DNA of 36,006 nt from Chara braunii (GCA_003427395.1 BFEA01000272.1:579648-615653), one strand, 5' to 3'. Shown: positions 19,661 to 31,190, numbered from the stretch's first letter. Notes: generated from the letters alone by a model not told the origin. Numbers and translations are program-made.

Positions 19661-19900
19661 AAGTGATATCAGATGCCATGTACTGTAGTGATTCCTAAGT
19701 GATATCGGACACCTTGGAAGTTACTGTAGTGAAATGCGCTGAATCCTTTGTTCTAGGATGCAAGTGATATCAGACGCCATGTAAGTTACTAGAGTGACTC
19801 CTAAGTGATATCAGACACCATGGAAGTTACTGTAGTGAAATGTGCTGAATCCTTTGTTCTAGGATGCAGAGACCTGAGCGATATCAAACAGCATGTAAGC
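19661..19900. repeat. 101-bp tandem repeat with nested GTGATATCAGA subunits, about 2.3 copies
   Basis: Units begin AAGTGATATCAGA at 19661 and 19762, with a truncated third near 19876 (GCGATATCAAACAGCATGTAAG). Inside each unit the GTGATATC(A/G)GACACC half recurs, so a smaller unit was first doubled and then the doublet was duplicated. Confidence 0.85.
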
Positions 19901-20486
19901 GTTACTATATGAAAAAGAACTGGTGTTGAAACCTTTACCATTGAAGCTGGTGAAAGCACCTGGCGAACGGTCTTATTTGTTGACCCGGCTGTTGACTCTG
20001 CTCGGGTTGCTCTGCTCGGGAACTGTTTGAGTGGTGTGGTCTATCTCTATGGATGGTTGGTGTTAAATCCCTGGATTTGCCAACTCGCTGAACTGAAAAT
20101 AATAAAAGTAGCATCCCATAATGCTAACAGCAGCAAAGGGGTCTGTTAAACTTCTCTCCTTTGTCTTCACTTAAACTGAAACTGAATAATGAGGCAGAAT
20201 GCTTTAGCAAATTGGAAGCCTTTCGGACTGATCTCTAGATATTAAAATGTACGAATGAACTGATCAACATGCATCACGAATGGTGATGAACATTCGCTAT
20301 TCAGTCATTGTAATTTTGAAGCCTTACAGAGGGTCATAGAGAGCAGCTGCTCTCCGTTTCATCCGTCGAAGAGAAGAAGAAAAGAAGAACAGAGGAAAAG
20401 TATCTAAGCAGTAAAAGCAAAAAAGAGAAGATAAAGAAGAGAATGAAAAAAGAGAAATACTGAGTTCTCCACAACAACAGCAGTTG
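19901..20486. other. Intron 2 segment: no gene
   Basis: AT-richer sequence with a purine-rich stretch at about 20360-20460 (AGAGAAGAAGAAAAGAAG-type). Nothing else is recognisable. Confidence 0.6.
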
Positions 20487-20616
20487 TCATCACCGAAGAG
20501 GAGAAGAAGTGGAGGAAGAAAGATGACTATCCCTGTAGCTCAACTCCATTTTCATCACCGAAGAGAAGTGGAGGAAGAAAGATGGCTATCCCTGTAGCTC
20601 AACTCCATTTCCTCTT
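20487..20616. repeat. 65-bp tandem duplication
   Basis: Copies start TCATCACCGAAGAG at 20487 and 20552, each running through CTATCCCTGTAGCTCAACTC. They differ by a small indel in the purine-rich part and one substitution. Confidence 0.9.
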
Positions 20617-20619
20617 TTT

Positions 20620-22260
20620 GGAATCCCTGCCATATTACAATGGAATAAGTGCAGTGTCCACAAGGTTCTCTCCGTTGCTTTCCTGGACCCTTCCTCTGGA
20701 CTGTCCTACCTATTGCGAGGCTCAAGGCCTCGATGAGCCCTAATGGGCCCTGTTTTCAGCAATATCGGCCGTGCTAAGGGAAGGCAGGCCTGACCAAGGA
20801 CGAGAGGCCTATTTCGGGCTTTCCATGCAACTGGGGAATTCAGGCAGTTGCGCAGTGCGAGTTGGTTGAGAGAACCCAGGCCCTGCCTGCCTGTTTCAAA
20901 TGTATCTGAGGCCGGCCCTGGGCTAGACACGGGGCATGGACTGCACACAGGCTGCTGGCAGTTGGACATGGGTAACCACCCCAGGCCCGGTGTCTGATTC
21001 CCTTGGACCGGGGCTCAGCCACTTGGGGCCTAGCGGAAGCTTCTGGGCAGGGGCCCAGCGTAGCCAGGCAGCACGCAGCGGGCAGGCCACTTCCATATAG
21101 GAAAGTGCCTGCCCCCGCATTAGGCATTTGGGCACTTGCTTCATGCTGCACGAGCGCTGCTGCGCTACTGGCAGGCAAGCGCCCACACGCTCACGGGCGA
21201 GCAAGATACACGCAGGCAGCCATAGCCGAGATGGCCTGTGAGGTGCTGGATGGGGCGCATGGTGGTCCTTGGGTGCACGTGGCATCTGTGTGGGGGACCG
21301 AGGTTGTGAGTGATGCGTGAGACGTACCTGGTGCTTGTGGCGAATGGTATTGGCCGAGATCTGCTCATACTTCGGGGAGCTGTTGACTTCACCAGCGGAA
21401 TTGTAGATAGGCTAGATAGGATCTGCCATTCGTAGTCTGGGCGCTGAGCGCCAGATAGGGAATCGACATTGGTTCATTGATGATGATGATGAGACTATTC
21501 CAACATTGTCACTTGTGAGCTTTTGCTGTGCTCTTATTTGGTGGAACTCATGTTGCAATTCTGCTTTTGGTTTGAGGTCCCGACTATCTGGTTTCATGTG
21601 TATGATGCTGCTTGGTTTCTGGAATTCGCTATCGCTCATTTTCCTTGCACTATTACCAGGTTTCCATTCTGTGATTTATGGCTCAGACTGGAGGCGTTCT
21701 GCATCCTCAGATCGTACCCTCCCGACTATATGCCTGGATCCCTCTGGTGCACAGACGCAGATTGCTGGTATGCCGTATTTTCTGCATAAAGATCTCTGAT
21801 CAGCCAGTTGATTTTTTTGCTGAGTTGCAAGGAAACAAACGGCTGAGGTCAACGAGAAAAGCTGTTTGTGAACCGGAGTGACTCGGTGACTGGATGAAAA
21901 GAGGAAACCTCTGCCTGAAAAAAGTCCTTACAGAACTCAGAAAGCAATCTAAAAAGTAAATAGCTGGTTGTGCAGCCAGAGAAATGAGCAATGGTAACAC
22001 ACGGGAAAGAGTATCATCATCATGGGAAAAAAAAACAAAAGATTATCATGACCAATGGTCACACACAGAAAAGAGTATCTAAAGCGATTAACTAGATGAA
22101 AGTTGAATGAGAAGTGGATGCGCTGCAGTGGTTCAGAGGCCTTGACCCGGAGGGTGACCGCCTGTCGGCTGCGAACTATCTAGACTGCCAAGGTTGTACC
22201 TTAGGCCGCTAGATAAAGAGGGCTATTGTTCTTGAACAGTTTGAGCTATGAAAAACTCTT
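20620..22260. other. Intron 2 segment: no gene
   Basis: A GC-rich stretch at about 20700-21200 is rich in GGCC/GGGCC words and gives several short open frames on both strands, none recognisable. It could be an old repeat. 21200-22260 shows no clear structure beyond a short GAT/GATGAT run near 21478. Confidence 0.5.
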
Positions 22261-22279
22261 TTTGTTAATGAGGATGCAG

Positions 22280-23035
22280 TTCGGTCTTGAACTGTGGTAC
22301 TTGTGTCACGGAACAGCGAGGCAAACACACATCTGGAGCCGCCTCCCTCTTTAGCCATTAGTTTTTTGCTTGGTCTGTGTGAGAGTGGGGATGATGGACA
22401 AATCATGGACGAACAAAAATCAGATGATGATCGCGGATGGTTGAATAGCCAGGTGGGATCATCGGGATCCGCTGTACGTCGTAGAAGTGCGAGCTGCTCC
22501 ACTTTACAGGGTGAAGTGTGCTGCTCCCGGCCAGGATTAGCAGTACTGGATGCCTGCTACACGTCTTGCCTTCCCATGGGAAGTGGCAACTGATATGTGC
22601 TGCCTGGTGCTCCCAAGACCCCATCGACCGAGGGGATTAGCACCTGCTTATTGCCTCATTATCCCTGCGACCTAACACTTTCAGCTATATCAGTTTTGTG
22701 CGTCAATTCGAACCCAGTTCAGTCCTGAACTGTGGTGTATGTCACGGAACTGCAAGGCAACATGTGACTGCCTCCAAGTCCCTCTGTAGCAGTTCTCTTT
22801 TTTGCTTTGAAGTAGTTCATCTCATTGTGGGGGCAATGAAGTTGGGCAAATAAGAAGGAAATGTTGGTGAGAATGGTTGAACGACCAGCTGGTTGTACTA
22901 CTTGGGGTCCACTGCATGGCAGTATTTGTTAATTTCTCACCCTTTACAGGGTGAAGCCTGATGATTCACGCAGGGAGATATAGCCTTGGATGCCTGCCAC
23001 ATGTCATGCCATCCTGTGTGCAAGCTAGTATGTAT
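22280..23035. repeat. Old duplication of about 450 bp
   Basis: TTCGGTCTTGAACTGTGGTA with TGTCACGGAAC near 22279 recurs as TTCAGTCCTGAACTGTGGTG with TGTCACGGAAC near 22718. CTTTACAGGGTGAAG followed by GGATGCCTGC.ACA.GTC.TGCC recurs near 22502 and 22942. The copies are strongly diverged. Confidence 0.7.
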
Positions 23036-23039
23036 AGGG

Positions 23040-26000
23040 TGGCAATGATTTGTCCTCATCTATAGACAAGAGGTGACATTGTTTTCCTTGGATGCGTCAG
23101 TGTGGGCGTTGGTGTGGCTGTCTGCATTCTGTAATGAGCACACAGCTGGCAAAGATTTGAGAAGCACGGAGATGGATGGAAAGGTGAAGATGAAACCTCT
23201 GGGACTATGCCTAAAATATATGCATTTAAAAGGTGTCCGTAGCGGATATCGGTGGTGAGTGGTGATGGCACAGTCTCGGAGCGGTCCTAGATGCATGTGG
23301 CATGTGCTGCCTTCCTCTGGGCAATACTCATGTGGATGAGGTTGGTTATTGGAGTGCGCATCCATATATAAGGAGCACTCAGTAAATGTAAGTTTTTGTA
23401 TGACACACTGTCGATGTGAGGGGTATCGCTACTACTGCAGCTGCAGTTCACCTGTAGGCTGTCGTTTGGAGAGGAGGGGTAGAGTGTGCTGTCGCTAGCC
23501 ATGATATGGTTCCGTCCATGTCCGCAAGGAGCTGATGACAGTGTGGTCTCTCACAAGACTCGTCCGAATCGAGTGAGATTCAGCCACTAACGTGTGCAGT
23601 TGCAGCTAATATAACTGGAGGCTTCGTTTTAGGGGCTGTCATTTCCTGTTGTTCAACAGGAGGCAGCCGAGTCTGTGAGTATAAAGAATGAGTAAAGTTG
23701 GCACCAGCATAGCATGAGAACTTGCAAGGGGATGGCGCTTAGAGTCCCTGGAGAAGTTGATAAGTCGCTCGATGATTACTTGTCTGGAGAGGTGACAGCA
23801 GGGATGTCTGATTTATTCACCCTGGCTGCTGCGATTGTGAGGGTGTAGTGCTGGAAGGCAGTGAGAAACTTATCGGGCATAAATGATAAGGCAACAAAAG
23901 CGGCGCTGTTACTTGGTCTGGCAGTGTTAGCATACCTGTTATTGCTCACACAGTATTTCAAGCTGTTCTTGTTTGGTGCGCGGTGTTTCCTCCGAGGTGT
24001 GGAGAATGGTCGAGGAGGAGGTGCTTTAAGCTGTTTGGTCATGTTGCAGAACATCTGGGAGGGTTTTCTTCATTGTGTGCTGAAACTGTTTGACAGTGTT
24101 GGCACTCACTTGAGTTTTTGAGTGAGAAGGGCTCGTTGTTGTTGTGAAGACTTTCTACCCAATATTTGTTGGTTTCACAAGCATAGGTGGTGACGTCTGA
24201 GCACAACCTTTTTGGGAACTGAACATGTTGGCTGAACAGGAGTAGCTATCTCAATGTCACAGTCGAATTCTGCTGCTTGCGCAGCCTGCTCGGGAGCTCT
24301 TTTCCTGAAACTAGAAACGGGACTCGGAGTACGTGTATTGATGTAGGTGCCGATATAGGGTGTGTTTGGGTGTCCTCGTACGCATATTTGTCTCGGGATT
24401 GTCTGTAGCTTTGTCAAAACTCGATGTCTTTTCTCTGGACAGTGATGCACTTGTGGGTTTGCTGGTTACTGTCCTTTATGCTGTTTGGACTGCACTGCCA
24501 GGCTATATGGGCGATTGATGCAAAATCTGAAGGGATCTGTATGTTTTGGATGCTGAAAGCCTTCCTACTGAATAATGTAGTTAAATGGACCCTGGAATGC
24601 TGTTTTTGTGCTCCAACTCTGCATTGTTAATGGCGGATGTATTCACCACACATCTGCATGCATGTACGGAGTTGCTCGGCGCTGTGTAGGTGGTGATGCT
24701 CGCTGTTGCTGCGGTCATGTCAATTCTACACAGCTATGGCAGATATGTACGCCATTAACTATGATGTGTGTTCGTATATCCCATGATTCTCGTGTTTCCC
24801 CCAGTGGCTCTGTTGTCCAGCGCCTGACCCTCATTTGGCATGTGTGACATTTTTTCACTGAAGTTCTTACCTTGTATGGATCATGGTGCCTGTTGTTCTG
24901 ACAACATGGGTCTGGTCCTCTCTTGGTGTCGATGGGATCATGCTGACATAGATTGCTAGGATTGTATCCTTGGTTGTGTTTTTTCAAAATAAGGCACAGT
25001 CTTGATTTCACTTGCACTGAACTGTGTACCCACATCCATTTTGTTTTAACAATACTGGCTATTCTTTCTGTGTCGGTGTCGTTTCCTGCTGATAATGTCT
25101 CTATTTGCTGCGTTGTTATCATTTTCTGTTGTACGCATCTGTCGTGTATCTTCTTCTGGCATGTGCGGGCTCGTATGTTTGATGCGATTGTGCAAAAACT
25201 GTGCTGCGGCACATACATGCAGGCATCTGCTGGGATCTATTCATGGGTCTGTGTGGATATCCGTGTATGCCTTTGTGGTTTTCATCGTTTCCGCGCAGCT
25301 GGGTATGTGGGAACGCATGTGTTGAACTGGGTGGGGCATCGTGTTTGTGTCTGAGCGAAGTTGTGGGTGGGTGTTTTTCTGCTGTGGGGCAATGGTTTGA
25401 ATGCATCTGCGTGTGGGTGCATGTCTGTATGTGTGTGTGTGGCGTATGTGTATGTGTGTGCGTGTGTGTCTGTTTGTGTAGGTGACATCCTTATCAAACA
25501 TAACATCTCTGGGAATGGAGAGGTGCATTCGGGGCATTTTTGCGGTGGTGATCGTGATGGTGGTTTTTTTCCGGAGACTATACACTGCTTTGCCCCCGTG
25601 GATGTCTTTTGCCCATGGCTTGTCCGTTTTTTCTTTTCTCATATGACATTCGTAATGAATTTCCCGTCTTGGATCTATTCTGCCTGCTGCTTTGCATTTG
25701 CTTTCCGATGGAGTGGTGGATGGATTAATGGATGGACTGATGAGTGGATGAATGTTGTCTCCCCCTCCTGCTGTCTATTGTTCGTGTTCACTCCCTTTGT
25801 CATCCCTTCATATGCTTGCGCGCTTGGTCGACTGTCCTTCTCTGGCATGGCTTCGTGAATAACTGCCCGCCATCAGACAGCCCAGCCCTGTATGCATGCC
25901 GTCTCGGTGGGTGAGGTTGCCGTCTTCTTATGGACTGGACTGGAATTCTTGGATTGTCCTTCCTCCTCCTCTTCACCCCTTCTCTCATGCTCCCCTCTTG

Positions 26001-26160
26001 TTGCTGCTGTCCCCACATTTGGCTGTCTGGGCTTTCTTCTAGAGAAGACCAGGCTCCGGGTTGACGGGCTTGCCAACCTGGTATTCTCTTTCACCTGGCC
26101 TTGGTGGTTGGATGCTTTTGCTTGCACACAGCTGTTCTCCATCTATCTATTTGTTGTCGT
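23040..26160. other. Intron 2 segment: no gene; GT-rich patch
   Basis: Mostly unique-looking sequence. 25420-25480 is GT-rich (TGTGTGTGTG, GTATGTGTGTGCGTG). 24801-24836 (CAGTGGCTCTGTTGTCCAGC and following GCCTGACCCTCAT) resembles the 5' half of elongator tRNA-Met but lacks a B box. An 86-codon frame at 23861-24121 has one hydrophobic segment but no recognisable family. Confidence 0.5.
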
Positions 26161-26678
26161 GTTCAGAAACCAATGAAGTACAGCAATCAACGAAGTATAG
26201 CAACTAACTGAGTACGGAAGAATGGTCGAAACACAGGAAATGCCAGAGCATATTCATATTCCGTAGCAGATGCCACAACTGTAAAAAATTCTCTGAAATC
26301 TCCTCCTCATACTATAACCCTGATCAGAAGTGCATGCTGTATGTCCTGTGCAGACTGTTCCTTCCCCCCCCCCCCCTCCTTTTCATTGCATCAAAGCATA
26401 TGTCAAATGCAACTGCTACAGTATGTTTAGGAATTGTCGTCAGTTCTTTGTCTCGCTTACACTTCCTCTCTTCAAGACCCCATTCTTTTGAAAATCTCTG
26501 AAAAAGAAGCTTCATCAAAGTAGCAGCCAGCTTGATCCTCCCCTGTGCTAAATCGGTTGTTATCATCCGACTTCTTGAAGCATGTTTTATAAGAATGTAC
26601 TCCTGCCACGGTTGTTGTATCATTGAAGACATCAAAAGGTGGGTTGGAGGGGAACGGTTCGGGATATGGCTTGCTTCA

Positions 26679-26681
<3 letters not shown>

Positions 26682-26737
<56 letters not shown>
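26682..26737. repeat. (CT)n microsatellite, with a second tract at 26816-26838
   Basis: Two CT tracts are each preceded by CTTCAGTTTCTCTC, and ACAGGGAGGTTCCTG occurs at about 26789 and 26840. The microsatellite was duplicated together with its flank. Confidence 0.9.
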
Positions 26738-26739
<2 letters not shown>

Positions 26740-27623
26740 TCTGTACTCCACAGTGGATGTCATGGAATGAATGTGTTGCCTTGTGGAGACAGGGAGGTTC
26801 CTGACTTTCTTCAGTTTCTCTCTCTCTCTCTCTCTCTGTGACAGGGAGGTTCCTGTACACTGTAACTTGGTTCTGTCACTGTTGACAACGGGAAAAGTAG
26901 TGTGGACTGTGCCTGGCTAGGACTTGCTTTAAACTGGGATGCGCAAGATTGGTCTGACAGGTGTGACTCGAAGTGGTGTCTTGATTTGGTACCCCAGCTG
27001 TGGTCTCATCGTTGAGTATTGTACGAGGGCTAGGGCAGCAGGGACTGACTAGCAATCACAACTGTTTTGTCTCCTCATCGAGTGCTTCATCGGCTTACAT
27101 CGGGCGCAGACATGTAAGCCGGCGTATTGCCTGGCCCTCCGTATCATGTCCTCTGATAATGAAGTCATGGATGGCAGACTTGTCAAACTTGCTGCAAGGG
27201 ATGATTGCATCAGTTTTCACATGCCGCTATTTGGGTTGGAAGCAGGGACCCACTGACTATTTTATATGAAGCGTACAGCGGCATTCTTAGACAAACTGGC
27301 TTTCTGACTCAAGTTCCATGACTTGCTAGCTCAGATGATACAGCTGCTGCTTATCGTCTCCAGGGCAATGCTCTAATCTTACTGACCACCTGGCTTTACA
27401 GCTGTGACAGATCCAAAATCCAAGGATACGAGTCTTCTTTATGTCAGTGCTTTTTTCAAGTCCCTTTTTCCACCGGTCAGGGGCGATATGGTTGCACCAG
27501 CATTCCTTTGCAGATGTTAGTGATGGGTTGCGCCGAAAATTGTGGTATTCCACCAGTGGGCTCAGCGCACAGAGTAGGGGCTGTGGGTTGCTGTCCATGG
27601 GTGCCGCTGATGATAACTATGTT

Positions 27624-27698
27624 CTTCACCCGAATACAAACGTACGGTTATTGTTGCCGTATTTAGACTGAAACAGGCCCCAAATACGTCCATAATGA
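27624..27698. mobile_element. Diverged relative of the 4103-4173 element
   Basis: It shares CTTCACCCGAATA, GGTTATT, a G.CTGAAA segment and CCCAAATAC.TC.ATAATGA with 4091-4162 in the same order and orientation. The terminal inverted repeat is weak here. An old copy of the same short element is the simplest reading. Confidence 0.45.
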
Positions 27699-28368
27699 AT
27701 ATGTCAAGGTGCCATGCATAAAAAGCCTTACAAAATATCATGAAAGCGATGATCTGAATGTTGAGACTCGTGTCAACAACCTGACAAGTCGATCAGTGTT
27801 CCATTGATGTAACCAAACTCCTCAGTGCAGTATATCTGAACACTGTTTCATTGATATTGGACTTTGTTATGATACGCCCTTGCTATGATGTCCAGTCTCT
27901 CCTCTGTTTCTAATTTTCTCCTTGGTATGGTGCTTCGATAATCGCTTCCGTGAAGCACTTCGGCAGATGGCATGACCTACAGGGAAGCCCGAGGTGTCAC
28001 TCTGTACTCATTCAGGTCTCATCGCATTGAGGTGCATTTTTGGATCCTCTCTTTCTTCCACGGTTTTGATGCTGGGAGCTTAGAGGTATCAGTTGCATTG
28101 ATTGCTAATCGTTATTGCAGTCACTTGGCCAGAGAACTGGGTGGAGCAGACCTCGACTGTCAGTTTTCTTGGTGGACTTGCAGTTCGTCATTCCATTTCT
28201 TTTGGCAGCCTATGGACCGTACTTGGCAGCAACGTTTCTATCTCGTGCACTGATTGTCTAAAGCTGGACCTCTTTTATAGTCCCCTTTAGTCTGGGTCCT
28301 TCAATCAAGGATTGAGTTAGGCATCTAAGGCATGTATTTAAGCCACACGAGTATAGTCACACTAGGCC

Positions 28369-28465
28369 CTCAAAATCACAAAATTGCAAAATGAACGGCC
28401 AGATCGAGTCCTTCGTTTAGAAGAACTCGATCTGGCCACTCATTTTGTGATTTTGCGATTTTGAG
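28369..28465. repeat. Long near-perfect foldback (hairpin, about 45-bp arms)
   Basis: The left arm (28369-28410, beginning CTCAAAATCACAAAATTGC and ending GGCCAGATCGAGT) and the right arm (28424-28465, beginning ACTCGATCTGGCC and ending GCGATTTTGAG) pair over 42 positions with about six mismatches. The stem continues through CTTC/GAAG to a loop of about 5 nt. It could be a MITE or a miRNA-like precursor. It lies in the sense strand of intron 2, about 460 bp before the acceptor. Confidence 0.85.
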
Positions 28466-28483
28466 TGGGAAGACGGTCGGTGT

Positions 28484-28652
28484 TGGCTGATCTGTGTTTG
28501 TTGTATTGGCCAGCTTGGTGGAGTGTTGTCAAAGGAATAACAAAAACTGAGACATACATCATTGTGGNTGGCTGATCTGTGTTTGTTGTATTGGCCAGCT
28601 TGGTGGAGTGTTGTCAAAGGAATAACAAAAACTGAGACATACATCATTGTGG
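28484..28652. repeat. 84-bp exact duplicate around a single N (likely assembly join)
   Basis: 28484-28567 and 28569-28652 appear identical and flank a lone N at 28568. Two contig ends joined without recognising their overlap would give exactly this. The true sequence probably has one copy. Confidence 0.85.
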
Positions 28653-28925
28653 GACTGCCCTCGCCACTATCTTTCAGAGAACACCTCTGCAAACTCGGAA
28701 GGTGGTCGTGGGTGTAAACTTGAAAGGCCATTTAGAATGGCGTTTCCTAATGGTAAGTTGGGTGGATGGGCAAGATTATCCCCTTGTGACACTCGTTATG
28801 GTTTATGTTGGCGTTGCATTTCTTCGTGTTTTGGTTTTGTGGTGATATATGGGATGGGGGGAGGGGAAGCACTGTCTGTGTGCGGTATGTGGTTTGGCTG
28901 TGCGCTGATTTCTGGCAATGGACAG

Positions 28926-29165
28926 AGGGAACCAGGCGTATGAGAAAGGGGATTATCCGAAGGCAGAGGAGTACTATTCAAGAGGAGCTTCCTCTGTGTC
29001 TACATATGAGACAATTCAGAGCTGTGCTCGAGCAGCCATGTTGTGCTACAGTAATCGAGCTGCAACACGGCTTGTTGTTGGCCGAGTAAGAGATGGTCTC
29101 TCTGATTGCATGAAGGCAATGGCGGTTGACCCGAATTTCCTGAGGGTCAGGCTACGAGCTGCCAG
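28926..29165 (+). CDS. Exon 3: first and second TPR motifs
   Basis: This 240-bp exon completes an Arg codon from exon 2 and reads GNQAYEKGDYPKAEEYYSRG (TPR1 helices), then AMLCYSNRAATRLVVGRVRD with GLSDCMKAMAVDPNFLRV (TPR2), and ends RLRAA plus a partial codon. The Asn of GNQAY and of YSNRAA, and the Arg residues at the start of the third TPR, sit where carboxylate-clamp residues bind Hsp70/Hsp90 EEVD tails in TPR co-chaperones; that functional reading is inferred. The donor CAG|GTGAGT at 29165/29166 is a near-perfect consensus. The ATG at 28918 is not the start, because the acceptor AG ends at 28925. The sequence closely resembles the plant TPR15/TPR16-DnaJ proteins I recall, including the unusual CYSNRAATR and DCMxAxxxDPNFLRV stretches. 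Confidence 0.92.
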
Positions 29166-29620
29166 GTGAGTGCGGGTTGTTTTTCTATGGTTATACGCAA
29201 TCAAGGCACCATATAGCTTCACAGCGGTGGGAGTTGCACTGGATTGGAATGGGACAGTCTGGACGTGGGTTCTCGCCTTGGATCAGGATTTGACATGGTG
29301 CCTGTTTGGTATATTTTCTTAGGGGGGGGGGATGGACAGGGAGAGTGCCGGGACTGGTAGGTTTGACATGTTGTGGCAAGGCACATATCGATGGTGCACT
29401 TGTGGCGTAACTGCATTAGGAAGTTGCAAGCTCTCGTTTGTCATTCACTTCTCGTCTCAATGTCTGTGTAGACCAGCTTGCGACCCCAAAACTGCTCCCC
29501 TACCTGTCTGCTGCCGGTCAACATTCCCCTCCCCTCTCCTGCAACATGTGCAAAGCTGTCTCGTAGTACCCACTGGTGGTCCCCTTCCAAAGCATCTTTT
29601 ACGTTTCCCCTCCCCTTCAG

Positions 29621-29828
29621 TATCCATGTGAAAGTCTGGGGTCTTTATTGACACTTCCTTTCCCTTTAAATGTGCATGTAAAGGATTGCAGCCTCCATCA
29701 ATGCGGCGATATGCACCCCTGCAGTATCCGTGTGAAAGTCTAGGGTCTTTATTGGCACTCCTTTTCCCTCTAAATGTGCATGTAAAGGATTGCAACCCCC
29801 ATCAAGGCGCCAATATGCATGTAAGGCA
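29621..29828. repeat. 104-bp tandem duplication
   Basis: Units begin TATCCATGTGAAAGTCT (29621) and TATCCGTGTGAAAGTCT (29725) and contain TGTGCATGTAAAGGATTGCA. A third, decayed fragment (GTGCATGTAAAGTGTCCTGC) follows near 29917. Confidence 0.88.
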
Positions 29829-30855
29829 ACTAATGATCCTGCTTGTTGATTCATTGGCACCAAGGTGTGTCTGGAGCATTATGCAGCCCCTATCAGCACT
29901 CTTCCTCTCTTTTACCGTGCATGTAAAGTGTCCTGCGATTCCAATGGATTTCCTGTGTCCGTAAAGATGTGCGTAAGCGTTTTGTGATTCACGTTGATAG
30001 TGCTCTATCCTCCCAACATGTGTAACAAAGCATGGTTGGATCACAATGGGATTTGCAGAGCAGAGGGCACACAGGTTTCAGGGTAGTCTGTACATATGTC
30101 AGGATGGGGGATGTGAGGTGGTTTGCAAGAGCTTTGCATGCATGAGGAGAGGGACTGTTGAGGGGGACTGTGTGGTGCTATATGCATGAAGAGAGGTGTA
30201 GCTCCAAAGGGGTGTTGCCATAAGCTGTCGGTATGGAAGAAAAAGGGTAACAGGAGGGGTGTGGACAGGAACTGCAAGGTGCTTTGCATGTGGGGGAGTG
30301 GAGGAAAAGGGGAGGGTGGGGGGAGGGAGAATTCATGGAGGGTTGCAGAGTGCATTGTCAAGCAAAGGTCAGGGCCGGAAGTGCTGAGGGTGATGCCATG
30401 ACCAGTAGCAAGTGGTCGAGTTGTCGCTTCGTGTGGATGCTCGGCATGAAACAGATTGTGCCCCTATGTGGATGTCCAGAGTGACTGTTGGTTGTGTTAA
30501 AGCAGTGTAAGCGGGCGATGACTGTTTGGCAGTGCCATGAGGGGTGATGGGTGATTATGGGAATCTTCAGTGTTAGAGGGGGTGGGAAGGGGCTGTGAGC
30601 TGTGTTGGAAGATGGGGCAGGGGGTCGGGGGCGAGAGTGCTGTGTTGGAGGATGGGGTAGGGGGTAGGTGCAGAGTGCAGAGGGTTTTGGGGGGCTGTGT
30701 AGGGTGGTTCAATGGGTGCCAGTGAGAGGTATGTTTATAGCCACGAGTGGGGGTAATAAGAGGGATGCCACTGCCTCCAGTCCTTCCTCTGTTGGTTGGA
30801 AGGTCTGGTGTCAGGTCACTACAAGTGCCTGAGGCCATGGAAGTTCTGAACCAGA

Positions 30856-31190
30856 GCTTTGGACCTAGCTGCGGTGGACACAACCACTGGGCTCATCCAC
30901 TTTCTAAGGGGTGTGACCGTTGTCCAAAATAACGTTGTGCTTTTTTTTGCTGAAATTTGCTCTCGAATCTGGTTGGGATTCTTTGTTTACTGTCATCCGA
31001 AGGCTTCTTTGTTGGAAACAGCGCTTTGGGCCTAGCTGCGGTGGACACAACCACTGGGCTCATCCACTTTCTAAGGGGTGTGACCGTTGTCCAAAATAAC
31101 ATTGTCGTGTGCGTTTTTTTGCTGAATTTGCTCTCAAATCTGGTTGGTTCTTTGCTTACTGTCATCCGAAGGCTTCTTTGTTGGAAACAT
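30856..31190. repeat. 167-bp tandem duplication
   Basis: Copies start GCTTTGGACCTAGCTGCGG (30856) and GCTTTGGGCCTAGCTGCGG (31023), and both end CTTCTTTGTTGGAAACA. A 90-codon minus-strand frame crosses both, but the 167-bp period shifts frame between copies, so it is not coding. Confidence 0.92.

Larger units (their letters stand above)
13607..28925 (+). other. Intron 2, about 15.3 kb
   Basis: It runs from the donor AAG|GTGTGC at 13607 to the acceptor GGCAATGGACAG ending at 28925. Joining the flanks completes one Arg codon (AG + A) and restores the family-typical WRLRGNQAYEKGD, so the two flanks belong together. No other gene is supported inside: open frames are short or low-complexity. The content is a chain of two-copy tandem duplications, CT/GA microsatellites, a polypyrimidine block with a 148-N gap, tRNA-like and MITE-like relics and one strong foldback. 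A cryptic small exon cannot be excluded, but the phase match leaves no need for one. Confidence 0.75.

Noticed and set aside
23861-24121. 86-codon frame with one hydrophobic helix-like segment
   Set aside because: No family recognised, no splice sites or neighbours supporting it, and it sits inside the inferred giant intron; length is within chance.
30893-31165. 90-codon minus-strand frame with peptide-like composition
   Set aside because: It spans the 167-bp duplication, whose period changes frame between copies, so the two copies encode unrelated peptides.
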